In this document: piece by piece, positions 47,248 to 57,232 of the stretch
Position numbering within the stretch: the first letter of the stretch is position 1
Layout of the letters: each line of letters opens with the position of its first letter
Position numbers and translations under genes: made by a program
The notes under the pieces: generated by a model
What the model saw: only the letters and a program-made list of their open reading frames with translations
Database searches by the model: none
What the model was told of the DNA's origin: nothing
DNA from: Entomortierella parvispora
Taxonomy: Eukaryota; Mortierellomycota; Mortierellomycetes; Mortierellales; Mortierellaceae
NCBI GenBank assembly: GCA_963573315.1
Contig: OY752147.1
Span: 434,001 to 498,000, forward strand
Direction of reading: 5' to 3'
Length of the DNA: 64,000 bases

Positions 47248-47700
47248 TCATTTCCTATCCCATTTGACCAGACTATGCAGAGTCCTTGCATAATGCATAC
47301 CCTCGTAGAAGTGCTCTCGCGTCGAAGCTCCTTGATGACTGCCTATCCGTTAGAAACGCTTCTGCGTCAGCGACATAAAAAACAAACAAGAAAAGGTTCA
47401 GTGATGATCGACTCAAAAGGCCTTACTGCTAGTGCCTCTGGGTTGACGCCGGATTCGCATAATGACACACAAACTGCCAGCGTTTCCCTGTCCAAGCCGG
47501 TATTCAAGAGCGATGACATCTCTGTCAGAACTAGGAAGGAATTGAAATGGAGGGGAGAAAGTCAGTCTCCATTTTTTTGTTCCATTGTTGAAATGTCTCT
47601 GCTCCTTACTGTCCATGGCCTGCCTAGCCTCCTGTTGTTGCTGCTGTTGCTGCTGTCTTCTCTGGTGGCTGTCCCTAGTCGTATCCTGCATGATTTCGAT
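47248..47700 (-). CDS. Possible small multi-exon gene, unrecognised
   Basis: On the minus strand a splice acceptor-like CCCTTTCAG near 47712 opens a frame reading [19 protein letters not shown], then a Gln run and [16 protein letters not shown]. This frame runs to a GTAAGG donor near 47424. An acceptor near 47343 (GGATAG) joins it in phase to [20 protein letters not shown], then [10 protein letters not shown] and a stop at 47248-47250. The last piece looks like a genuine protein C-terminus rather than noise. I could not find a convincing first exon, and upstream lies a minisatellite. Function unknown; it may be an artefact or a decayed gene. Confidence 0.25.
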
Positions 47701-47814
47701 GAGGGTGATGCGAGCTGAAAGGGGAACAATTGATTCGCTTTTTGAAAATCAGCAACAGCACAGTGGTCAGGTGACCTGGACGCGTCGTCAATTTTAAGAA
47801 AAGAACGTGTGGAG

Positions 47815-48245
47815 AGACACGGCGTTTTTCTTTCTGGAGGCAGCATGGACTGGTGTTCCTCTTCCTGAAAGCAGAAAGGGCAGGAATTCCTGCCTCTTGA
47901 GAAGAAAAGAACAGGCGTTTGTCCTTCTGAAGGAAGAACAGATTGGTGTTCTCATCTATTCAGGAGAGACGAAGAAGCGTTCTTTGTTCTAAAGGCAGAA
48001 TGAACCAATGTCCTTGTCCCTTATCTTGTAAGGGTCTGGCATGGAGGCGGAAAGGACTGGCGCTCCTGTCTTCTGAAGTATCTATGTGGTTATGTAGAAT
48101 TGGCGCACCCTTTGTTTCGGTGACAGAAGGGATTGGCGTTCCTGTGTCTGTCATTGAAAACACTGGGGTTCCTGTCTCTTGCAGAGGAAATAATGTCTTG
48201 AGAAAAGACGGGTGGCGTTCCTCTCTTTGGTGGCGACGAGAGATG
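47815..48245. repeat. Degenerate minisatellite, period about 30 bases
   Basis: A phrase close to ATTGGCGTTCCTGTCTCTTG, followed by a purine-rich AGAAAGA-type stretch, recurs about ten or eleven times with drift: for instance ACTGGTGTTCCTCTTCCTG at 47849, ATTGGTGTTCTCATCTATTC at 47943, ACTGGCGCTCCTGTCTTCTG at 48057, ATTGGCGTTCCTGTGTCTG at 48133 and ACTGGGGTTCCTGTCTCTTG at 48163. The spacing is uneven (about 29-50). It lies between the UPF0598 and NOT2 genes and shows no clear coding use. Confidence 0.65.
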
Positions 48246-48927
48246 GAGTTGTGGTTTTCCAGCGTCCGTCTCTTGCACTGAGAAAAGAAGATGCTTTAGG
48301 AGGGAGCGAGAAGGGAGGAGGGAGGGACGGAGAAGCGGAAGAGACAGACGCGTCCAGCACGCGACGCTGCTGCACTGCTGCACTTCCAGCTGGGGAATAT
48401 ACCGTGACGTTTTATCGCTCCCAAAGTTGTCTTTCGTTCCCTCTCCTTGTCCTTCACATTCTCTTCATCCTTGTCTCTCTCTCTCTCTGTCTCTCTCATC
48501 CTCCTGCCTTCACTCCTTCTCTCTCTCTGTCTCTTCATCGCCGCCTGACTGACTGTCCTTGCCACCACAGACAGTCTTCTTCTCTCGTCTCTGTGTCTTG
48601 ACTCTGGCCGTAGACTCTTTTCTCTCCCTCTCTCGTTCTCTTTCATCACGACCGAACCCAGACTTTTTCTTGTTGGTATATTATTTCATATCTTCCATTC
48701 TTCCCTTCACTCCATCACACGACCCACCAATTCCAACCCATCCTTTGCTGATCCGCACCCCTCCCCTCTGCCCCGTCTGACCATAGCACCTTGAATAGCC
48801 CCGGTATGCATGCTGATCCACGCCACCCTGCCGTATCATAACTGATGCTACTGTCTTCATACCAGACAGACCGACTGACCGGACTGACTCCTGTTGTCCC
48901 CAAAAACCAAATCTCATCCCAATAGCC
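48246..48927. other. Upstream region of NOT2
   Basis: CT-rich leader (CTCTCTCTCTCTGTCTCTC near 48475-48495, repeated near 48518-48530) preceding the NOT2 start. No gene seen. Confidence 0.4.
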
Positions 48928-51402
48928 ATGCAGACGCCACAGCAGCAACAGCAATTCCAACAACATCTCCAGCAGCAGCAGCAACGAGCCTCGGCAATGC
49001 AGGCAGCAGCAGGACGCATGCCCAACGGTAGACATGGCTCCTTTGAGATGAGTATGTGATCCTCCTTTGAATCGCATCGACGCGCTCCTTCATTCTTATT
49101 TTTTTTATTAGGGGGACGACGACGAGAACTGCAGGCGCATAATAGGAAAGGGACATGTTGTCTCCTGTCCTATCCGTTCGCTCCCCGCAGCAACAGCCCT
49201 GTCCATTCAAGGAACCAGGAATGCTCATCGTTTGTTCCTTGCTGATCGTCACTCTTAGGTCAACCAAGTCAAGGCTGGGCTTATGGCTCAGGGCCATTGC
49301 AAGGGATGAATCAAGCACGGCCGCCAATGTCAGGATTCCCAAACATGATGCAATCATCCATGCTGCAGCAACAGCAGCAGCAGCAGCAATCTCATTCGCA
49401 TCCATCGCACCAGCAAGAGATTCTAGACATGTCTGACTTTCCAGCACTAGGCAGCACCAACAACTCCTCGTCGAACCCAGGCCTCTCTGCCAGCTATGCC
49501 AGCACAGCAGGGACAATTGCTAGCTCAAATGCAGCTGCAGCAGCGAACCTACTTTCCCAAGAATTCAGCATAGAGGATGACTTTCCTGCTCTTCCAGGAG
49601 CAAGGCCCAACTCTGCGGGATCCAGTCGACAGTTCAATGCGGCAATGCAACAACAGTTGCACCAGCAGCAGCAAAACTCTTCAAGAACCCAGCAGTCTCT
49701 CCAACATCATCCTTCTCAGCAGGCTCAACATTTGCTCCAGCAGTCTCAGCTGGATGGTATGGGTGCATTCTCGTCTTTATTGAGCTCCTCCTCAGGGTCT
49801 CAGATGCAGTCGTTGCAATTGCAACAGCAATTAGCAAACGATTTGATGTATCAACAACAGCAACAACATCAACAGCAGCAATCGTTGGCACAGCAGCAAA
49901 TGTTGCACCTCAATGGTACCGATTGCATTCACAGCCATGAATACCGTCATGTTTTTGATTGAAACCCAGGAAACTATGGCTGACAAGGACATTTGAACCC
50001 GATTTGTAGGTTCCCATTCACCGCTCAACTCCAACATTGCCAGTTCTCCCGGCGATCTTGGAAAGGCAACAAAGGTACAGGATGTTGTCGATTTTGTCAT
50101 GTATTCACGGACAGACACCTGTATGGGCATCCATTTATTGACAACACTGCGCTTGTTCTGGCACCTTGTCCTCTTTGATAGAGCTACGCCACAAAAGCAA
50201 GCAATGCATCAGGGTCCGGACTTTTCTCATCCTCTCTCAACAATCCACTGTCTGCGCCCTCATCCGCAGTTTCATCAACAACAGGGCAAAGTGCGACCCT
50301 TTCGCAGACGGGAACGACTCAGTCCGGAGCGGCCTCAAGTGCTTCAAGGCAAAACGACGCCATTGCTCCCTCCAAAGACTCGCAAAACGCAGCAGGCTCA
50401 AATTTGGAGAGCCATGATAGGTTTGGCCTTTTTGGAATGCTCGGTGTGATCCGTATGGCGGACCAGGACTCTACCACGTTGACCCTTGGACGTGATCTGA
50501 CCACTCTTGGCCTAAGCCTAAACTCTGCAGAGTGAGTTTTTTTTTTTTTTTTTTTTTTTGTATTTTTGCATAATGGGCTTGAGCAGCATCAAGCACTATG
50601 AGTCCTTCAGGAAACTGATGAACCTTTTCTTTTATCCAGCCCCCTCTACGGAACATTTGCATCACCATGGTTTGAAGTACCAGCCTCCTCTGATGTAGAA
50701 GCAGAATTTCATGTCCCTGCATGTTACAACGTACAACCTCCACCATCAGCGCAAGCAAAGTTGAGCTCAGTCATGGATGAGACGCTGTTTTACATGTTTT
50801 ACTCAATGCCACGAGATGCTCTCCAGGATGCTGCGGCCGCAGAACTGTACAATCGTCAATGGCGGTATCACAAGGAACTCCGGTTGTGGCTCATGAAGGA
50901 CCAGACATCGGAGCAATCAAAAACACCGACCTTTGAACGAGGCAGCTACATCTTTTTCGATCCCAACAGTTGGGAGAAGGTCAAGAAGGATTTCATTGTC
51001 ATGTATGATGCTCTGGAGGAACGTCGTCAGGGGCCACCTGCTCTCCAACAGTCAAATGGAAGTGGCAGTGGTGCTGTTGGAGGAGGACCAAACGGATCCG
51101 GTGTCGGCGTTTCGGCTGTGAATGGCATGGATGGTGCGCATGCGGGCTTGCTGAACAACCTGAACATGACAGCGTCCACGGCGGGTCCTGGAAGCTCCTC
51201 CCTGTCCGGTGCAGGGGGTCAGCAGGGTCAGCAGCTTAAGCAATCTGGACTTTCACAAAACTTTCAGATGCAGCAACAACAACAGCAGCAGCAGCAAAGA
51301 CAACAGCAGCAGCAACAACACCAAAAGTCTTTGCACATGATGAACCATGGATTGTTTGCTCCCAACAGCAGTCATGGATTCCAAGGCGTCAAACCTCAGT
51401 AA
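48928..51402 (+). CDS. NOT2: CCR4-NOT complex subunit NOT2
   Basis: Exons 48928-49051, 49259-49915, 50010-50074, 50182-50531 and 50640-51402 encode 652 residues with consistent phases. The N-terminal half is Gln/Ser-rich and holds two short FPALPG-type elements (MSDFPALGS and EDDFPALPG), a feature of NOT2 proteins. The conserved NOT2/3/5 (NOT-box) domain spans about 345-555: FGMLGVIRMADQD, LTLGRDLTTLGLSLNS, DPLYGTFASPW, ETLFYMFYSMPRDALQDAAAAEL, RQWRYHKELRLWLMKD, and GSYIFFDPNSWEKVKKDF. The tail after the domain is Gly/Ser then Gln-rich, longer than in yeast Cdc36. NOT2 pairs with NOT3/5 on the NOT1 scaffold in mRNA deadenylation and transcription control. The fourth intron opens with GTGAG followed by a T23 run. 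Confidence 0.94.
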
Positions 51403-51734
51403 ACTCTGGCGATCCGTGAAGACTACCCTCTGAACAAAAATCAGATATTTAGGACGACCGGGGAAGAAGGAGGTGTGAAGGGGGCATGGTAACGAGGAAG
51501 GACGGCGAAATGACGATGAGCGGAGGAGTGTAGTTTTCTTTTTATCTTTTTTGTTGGTTGTTGTAGTAGTATTGTGTAGTCCACAACCTGTATGTTTTCC
51601 CCACCCTTGTTCTTTTTTTTTCTAATGTGCTTTGAATACACGTTTTCTGTCTCTATGGTGCTCTGAAATTGGCCTTTTTGAAAGTGTTTCGAAAAAGCGA
51701 CCTTTTATAACTTTTTATTTCTCAACATGGATGA
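51403..51734. other. Convergent 3' region
   Basis: 332 bases between convergent NOT2 and membrane-protein genes. T-rich, with short runs near 51537-51552 and 51613-51621. No gene seen. Confidence 0.4.
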
Positions 51735-54700
51735 CTACTGGGGCTTGGGTGGATCTTCGGATGCAGGTGTAGCCAAGTCGACGACACTCCAGTGAGAAGA
51801 AGCCGAGACGATATCTCGAGTGGGCATGCCTGGCGCGCCAACGGCGTGTACATCCTCTCTACTTTCGTTGCCGCTGCCAGTATCGTGTGTCCGGAGTTCA
51901 GATTTGGGACCCATGGCGCTCATGGGCAATCTCAGTTCATCGTTTCTGAAGGTGGAGGCGCCCGTGGTGGGACCGGCGCGGGCCATCGGTGGTGTTTGGA
52001 GCAGCGACGGTCTTCTGCCATCGCGCGCTGGTAGATGAAAACTAGCTCGGTCTTGAGCGTGGAGGGTGGCGGGGCGAACTTGATGATGCAAAAGAGTGTA
52101 GTTGTTGTCCCCTCCTCCTACTCCGACACCGCCACCACCACTAACACCACCACTAACACCACTACTACCGCCGCCAGAAAGGGTGTTGGGGCCATGGTGA
52201 CCTAGAAACTGATAATCAGACCTCCAAGGGTTCTTTTTCGTCCATTGCCTCAAAAAGACCCTGTCGACGACCACAAAGACAATGATCAGAATCGCCCAAC
52301 CGGCCGCGATCCATGCCAACATGACTTTAGGCCCCCCACCGACCGTCCAAGCATGACCCAACTTTAGATGTGGCGCCATGACCCATTTCCCACCAATCCG
52401 TTCGCCCTTTGTGTTTCCCTTGGGTTCCTCAGGGCTCTGACACAGCAAAGCGACCAGCAAGGAAGCGTAGAGGACACAAGAAAAGGAAAACGTTCTCCAG
52501 TAGTTGATCTTGTTCCAATAGCAAGGTTTCATCCGGATCGTGTAACAGGCCATGGCTACCATAATGGCAATTGAAACTAGGCCTCGGAACCGACGTTGGG
52601 CTGGGGATTGGATCAGGAGGAAATCTACGGCCAAGAGTAAACCCAGGTTCTTGAGGACAGCTACACCGTTGGGTCGAAAACAAATCTCACCTTTGGCCGG
52701 GACACGCTCAAAGGAGGTCAGGAAGACCATGAAGAGTAAATAGGCGAGAGTGTAAGCGAGCAGACTGGCGGCTAGGTAGACAGAGGGACGGATCTGGGGA
52801 CCTGTACAGAGGAGGGAATGGGCTGGCGGAGAGGAGACGGTTGAGGCTGGGTCGAGGAGGGTGAGGACGATAGAGTGGAGAAGGGAGGAAGGCGTATGGT
52901 GGGCACCATGGCCTTCGCGACGGGCTTGGTCCTCTTGTTGTGCGTGTCGCTCATAAGCGTAGGCATGGATGGCTTGTGATTGACAAGAGGCCGAGGACAG
53001 GAAGGTGCTGAGGATAGGGAGGTACAGCACACTCTGGTGAAAAAAAAAGGCAGCGAAAGATGAAGAAAAAAAGTCGCGTTAGTTTCGCGATAACTGGTCG
53101 GTCGACATGCACTAACGGAGAACGAGAGGATATTATTACCACGACAGGAATGAAGCAACTGATCCAACCAACGCTAATGGCACCCCAGTGAGGTTTACCC
53201 TCCCTTCGAAGCCGTCGACAGCGGCGGTTCCATCCATGGATACAAAGGGCCACGACCCAACCCAGGAGCACAACTGCCAGACAGGACCAGAACCGCAGCA
53301 GGTACCAGTCGTGTGTGTTTATGGATGGTTGGAGTCCGAGACTGTTGACGACCTGCATCACAATGTCTCCATCATTGCCCACGTCCTTGGTCGTCGCTGA
53401 AGGGCTGGGATCGCTTACAATGCTTTCTCCTCTCGCTCCTGGTGCGGCTGTCCCTGTTTGCAAGGAATCCACAATCGCTGCTCCATCGCCGACCGCTTGT
53501 GCAATAACAGTGATCCCAGAACTCAAACTCGAGTTGGTCGCGGCCTGAACAATCTGGCTACGGATTCCCTCCAGACTCTTTTGAGCAACATCCGTCACGG
53601 TGCTGTTGGCCAAGAGTGCAGTGATGTTGGGCAACCAGGATGGCAAGTTCTCTGAGATCCATTCCATTGGAACTTTTGAGTCTTGGATCCAGGGCGTGAT
53701 GGCTGCCGTGGCGTTGTCGAGCATGGGCATGTTTTCCAGCCAATCAATCGTTTGTCGCTGCTGACTCAACGCCGTGGCGGTAGCTTCCTCAGCCCCACTA
53801 TTGTTTTCTAGAGACGAATCGCTGCTACTGCTGCTGCCGTTGTCGCTGTTGCCATCTTTGGAATTTACTTTGAACCCGAATACCGTCATATTTCCAAATG
53901 ATAGCTTTCCGTCTCCATAGTGCAAGCCCTCTTCCTCTTGTTCTTGTTGTTGCTGGTCCGCATTCGTAGCCACGGTCCTGAACGCATTCAAAACACCCTT
54001 GGCACTCTCATACACGGTACTGGTCTTTGCTGCCTGGGTGTAAAACTCCATGAGCTCCCTGAGGGGGAATGAAAACAGCTGAAGAAACTCGATAATGACG
54101 ATCCCCACTTGCAAATAATTGAACCAAGCCAGGAATGACATTGTTCTGAAATCTGGAGAGTCATCCTCGCCCGCTGAATTCTCTGAATTGTCATCCACCT
54201 TGCTGCTCTTTCCGGTAGAGGATTTGTCCTTTTGGAAAGCGTCCTGGTTCTCGTCCTTGTGTGGCACAGATGGTGGTAAGCCATCCGTCTCAAAGGTGGC
54301 CCAGGGACTGGCAGCTTCAGAGATCTCGTCGTATCCAGCATCCTCAAAATACCCTCGAGCTGCGATTCCCGATACTTCGTGGTCGCCCCTTTCCTGCGTC
54401 CATTTGTCAGAACCCTTTTCCTCGTCTTGAGTTGCTGCTGCTGTCGCAGTAGCGACATTTGCATTGGCGAGAGCGCCTCTCCGGATCATATCCAGTTGAT
54501 TAGTGTCGCCTTGCATCAACTCTCTCTCATATTCTCTCCTACGACTGTACACACGTTGTCGGACCAGCAAGTACCCATTGATCCCTACAATAAAGACAAA
54601 AATACCGTGCTCCATCAACTGGTCCTCAAAGTCCCTGATTCCCAACGCAATGCGCATTACATGGGTCATGACATTATCCATCAACGAATCACCTTCCTCC

Positions 54701-55410
54701 GTGTCAAAAGTCCAGGGAGTCTCTTCTTCTCCCGGCAGCCGGTTCTGGACCGCAAGATTCGCGCCAATGATCAATGCAATCCCGATAAAGACACAGGCAA
54801 CCATACACCATCCCACTACGAATTCCCAGAGTCGTTCGCCATCGAGCTCATCGGACGGTCTCTTCTTTTTGTGAGATCCCCCACCGCTGCCCGATCCTCC
54901 TGTGCCTGCTCCACCATCTCCATGATTCTCGTCTGAGTCCCCCATGTCCATGGCGTGTACGCCAGACGCTCCGCCGCCATTGCCACCGCCTATACTTGAG
55001 ACTCCAGGATAATAGCTGGCGACCGTGGGTTCCATTTGTAACTCTGCCCGATCCAACCTTTGCCGTTGATGCCGTCTCCAGATCTCGTCCATGGCCGCAT
55101 CTTCTTCTGTACTATCCTCTCCATGTTCTTGTACATCCCTTCGATTATGTGGATGATGTCGTCTTTGCGCTCGCAGCTTTCGTTGATTGTTACGTCTCCG
55201 GAAGGGTCTCAAACCGTCCACAACACATCGTGCCTGGGATGCCATGGTCTCTACCAGCTGGTCGGCCTCACTTTGAGCTTTGAGCCATAAAGTAAGGCGT
55301 TGAGAGACGGGTGTAGATCGATGGCTGATGAAAATGTAGAGGAGAAACGCTGCAAGGAGGAAAAAGACAATAAAGAAGAATAAGAGAATCGTCAACGCTG
55401 AGGTTTCCAT
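51735..55410 (-). CDS. Large polytopic membrane protein of unknown function
   Basis: Exons 55410-53140 and 53033-51735 encode 1189 residues; the 106-base intron is phase 0 and cuts a transmembrane segment (CFIPVV-SVLYLPILS). About ten or eleven hydrophobic helices are visible: one at residues 7-28, a pair of spans around 196-285, one at 425-447, two around 715-775, and five more between 840 and 1020. Large hydrophilic loops contain Gly/Ser runs, acidic stretches and many N-x-S/T sites (about 575-690), so that loop may be extracytosolic. The C-terminus is cytosol-like, with Gly repeats and Pro/Ser. I do not recognise the family. The overall plan (two multi-span blocks around a glycosylated loop) recalls fungal receptor or channel-like proteins, but no diagnostic motif supports this. 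Confidence 0.75.
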
Positions 55411-55823
55411 GATGGCGGATCCTTTTTTTTTTCTTGAAGGTGGGAAAAGAAAAAGTAGAGGGAAAGGGAACGAAGACTATGAAAAAGAAAAGGGGGTCCC
55501 ATGAAAAAATACAGGATGATCGCACCTTTTTTTTTCTTCCTAAGCACGATTTTCTAGACCAAAATGGAATTTTCAATCGGGGTCCAAAGGGACAGGAAAG
55601 GACAGATTTATTTCTTTTCTTGCCCTGAACAGAATATAAAAGAGGCGTTCTCTCCCTTTTTTTTTCTCAACCACCATTCTCGGGATATGCCCGTTGAGAA
55701 CGAACAGAAAAGTGGCGATCGGTCTAGCATGCACGGACCTTGCCCATACCTCGGCTGAGTTTGGACACAACAAAATCGATCTGTGGCTGTGTGACGCGTC
55801 TGTGCGGAATGATGGGTAAAGGA
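55411..55823. other. Region between membrane-protein start and VPS20 stop
   Basis: 413 bases: promoter of the minus-strand membrane protein and 3' flank of VPS20. A-rich and T-rich runs (55422-55432, 55528-55536, 55656-55665). No gene seen. Confidence 0.4.
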
Positions 55824-56638
55824 CTAGGCCAGCAGGGGCTCGTTCCTTGCTTGTTGCTTTTGTTTTTGCTTCTTGGCTGCAACAGGTTTTGCTGTGCTCA
55901 GTTCTAATACAAGAGCAATTATTGATTGATCAGCGCCAATCGCAAAATAGTAAAGATATTGTCAACTCGAATACAACAACATCGTACCGGCTTCCTCCTC
56001 CTCGTGATTGATGGCGATAGGGTTCAATTCCTTTGCAGGTACTGTTGGCAATCTGTCTTCGTATTCCTTTGCCTGTATGAAATCGTATCAAAAACGAAAT
56101 TAATATTAGTCCAAACACACCCTGCTTCTCTTTGCTCAATTCGCCTACTGAAAGAACCAAAATCCTTACCACCATGGCATCCAGCTCCGCTTCGATATCT
56201 TCCTCCTCGGCCACCGAGAGTCGTGTGCTCAACATTTCATCAATCTCTTCCTGGTACGCTATACTCTCTGCAGTCTCGTCCATCATCTTTTCGACATCGG
56301 ACAGGGACATTTCCTTGTGTAGTTCCTTCAGAACCTGGTTTCCTGCTGCCAATCCTGCAAACACTTCCTTTTCTACCATGGCTTGCTCAATTGAGAATGT
56401 CTATTGTTTCCATAATAGAAAAGTGTATCCAATGTTAGAGAAAAAAAAAAACTGGCCAGGCTGTTGAGGCGGATGTTTTACCAGTTCATCCAGGTTGGTC
56501 ATCTGGAGGACAGTCTTTTCCAAGACACTCTCTTGAAACTTTTTCCTGCGAAGGGCTAACAGGGCCTTGTTCTTTTCGCCAGCTGCAAGATGTTTCTTGG
56601 CAAGACCCAATTCCTTGGCAATCACCAGGTCCAACTAT

Positions 56639-56711
<73 letters not shown>

Positions 56712-56899
56712 GGGAGGGAGACTTAGAATCATTCTCGCTGGAAACAGTACAGTCCAAGCAATTCGGTCAGATGGTCCGCAATTTTATGTTTTTTTACCCT
56801 CTTGTTGTACTGCTTGAGCTTGTCCCGTTGAACTTTGAGGTCGAGAATGGCTCGGTCATGAGCTGTAATCTTGCCTGCTTTGGATGAGTTGCTTCCCAT
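55824..56899 (-). CDS. VPS20: ESCRT-III subunit Vps20 / CHMP6
   Basis: Exons 56899-56798, 56634-56482, 56400-56170, 56072-55988 and 55903-55824 encode 216 residues, a normal length. The start MGSNSSKAGKITAHDRAILD has the N-myristoylation Gly2 expected of Vps20. The Snf7 core follows (LKVQRDKLKQYNKR, LAAGEKNKALLALRRKKFQE, FAGLAAGNQVLKELHKEMSL, VEKMMDETAESIAYQEEIDE), then an acidic region (EEEDIEAELDAMV) and a short MIM-like LPTVPAKEL before a Lys/Gln-rich end. In known systems Vps20 links ESCRT-II to Snf7 polymerisation in multivesicular body sorting. Four GT-AG introns; the first contains a long GA microsatellite right at its 3' end. It is divergent from the phytochelatin synthase fusion, with only 333 bases between the start codons. 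Confidence 0.93.
56641..56709. repeat. (GA)n microsatellite in VPS20 intron 1
   Basis: About 34 GA units without obvious interruption. In the VPS20 transcript it reads (CT)n and ends about six bases before the TAG acceptor, so it forms the intron's polypyrimidine tract. Confidence 0.95.
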
Positions 56900-57232
56900 G
56901 GCTCAATGCTCTAATATTTGATATATGCTGTAGGTGTGCCTGGAGAGGATGCAAACGACAGGACTGAGAGGCGAGAAAGGGTATATGCGGAGGGATGAAG
57001 GCAAAAAGAGAGAATGTGGGCCTGAACATGGCTGTGCATGCATGCATGCATTCAGCCGTTTTCAGCTCCACGTGACCTGCATACAAATTGGTGGCGTTCA
57101 TTGCCTTTCCGTCTTTTTCTCTTCAACATTCGACAGCACAAAAGCGGATTGCATGCATGCTCGCACGGCGCACATTCTATTCCCTTCTTTCATTCAATCC
57201 TTCCCCCTTCCTTCCCTGTGCTTCCGGTCACC
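56900..57232. promoter_or_regulatory. Short divergent promoter between VPS20 and the phytochelatin synthase fusion
   Basis: Only 333 bases separate the two start codons. TGCATGCA-type palindromic tracts occur at 57034-57053 and 57150-57160, and the side next to the fusion gene is CT-rich. I saw no clear TATA box. I did not find a convincing metal-response element, but the site consensus in these fungi is not known to me. Confidence 0.55.

Noticed and set aside
47815-48245. CRISPR-like array
   Set aside because: Repeat units drift and spacing is irregular, there are no exact repeats with unique spacers, and the genome is fungal.
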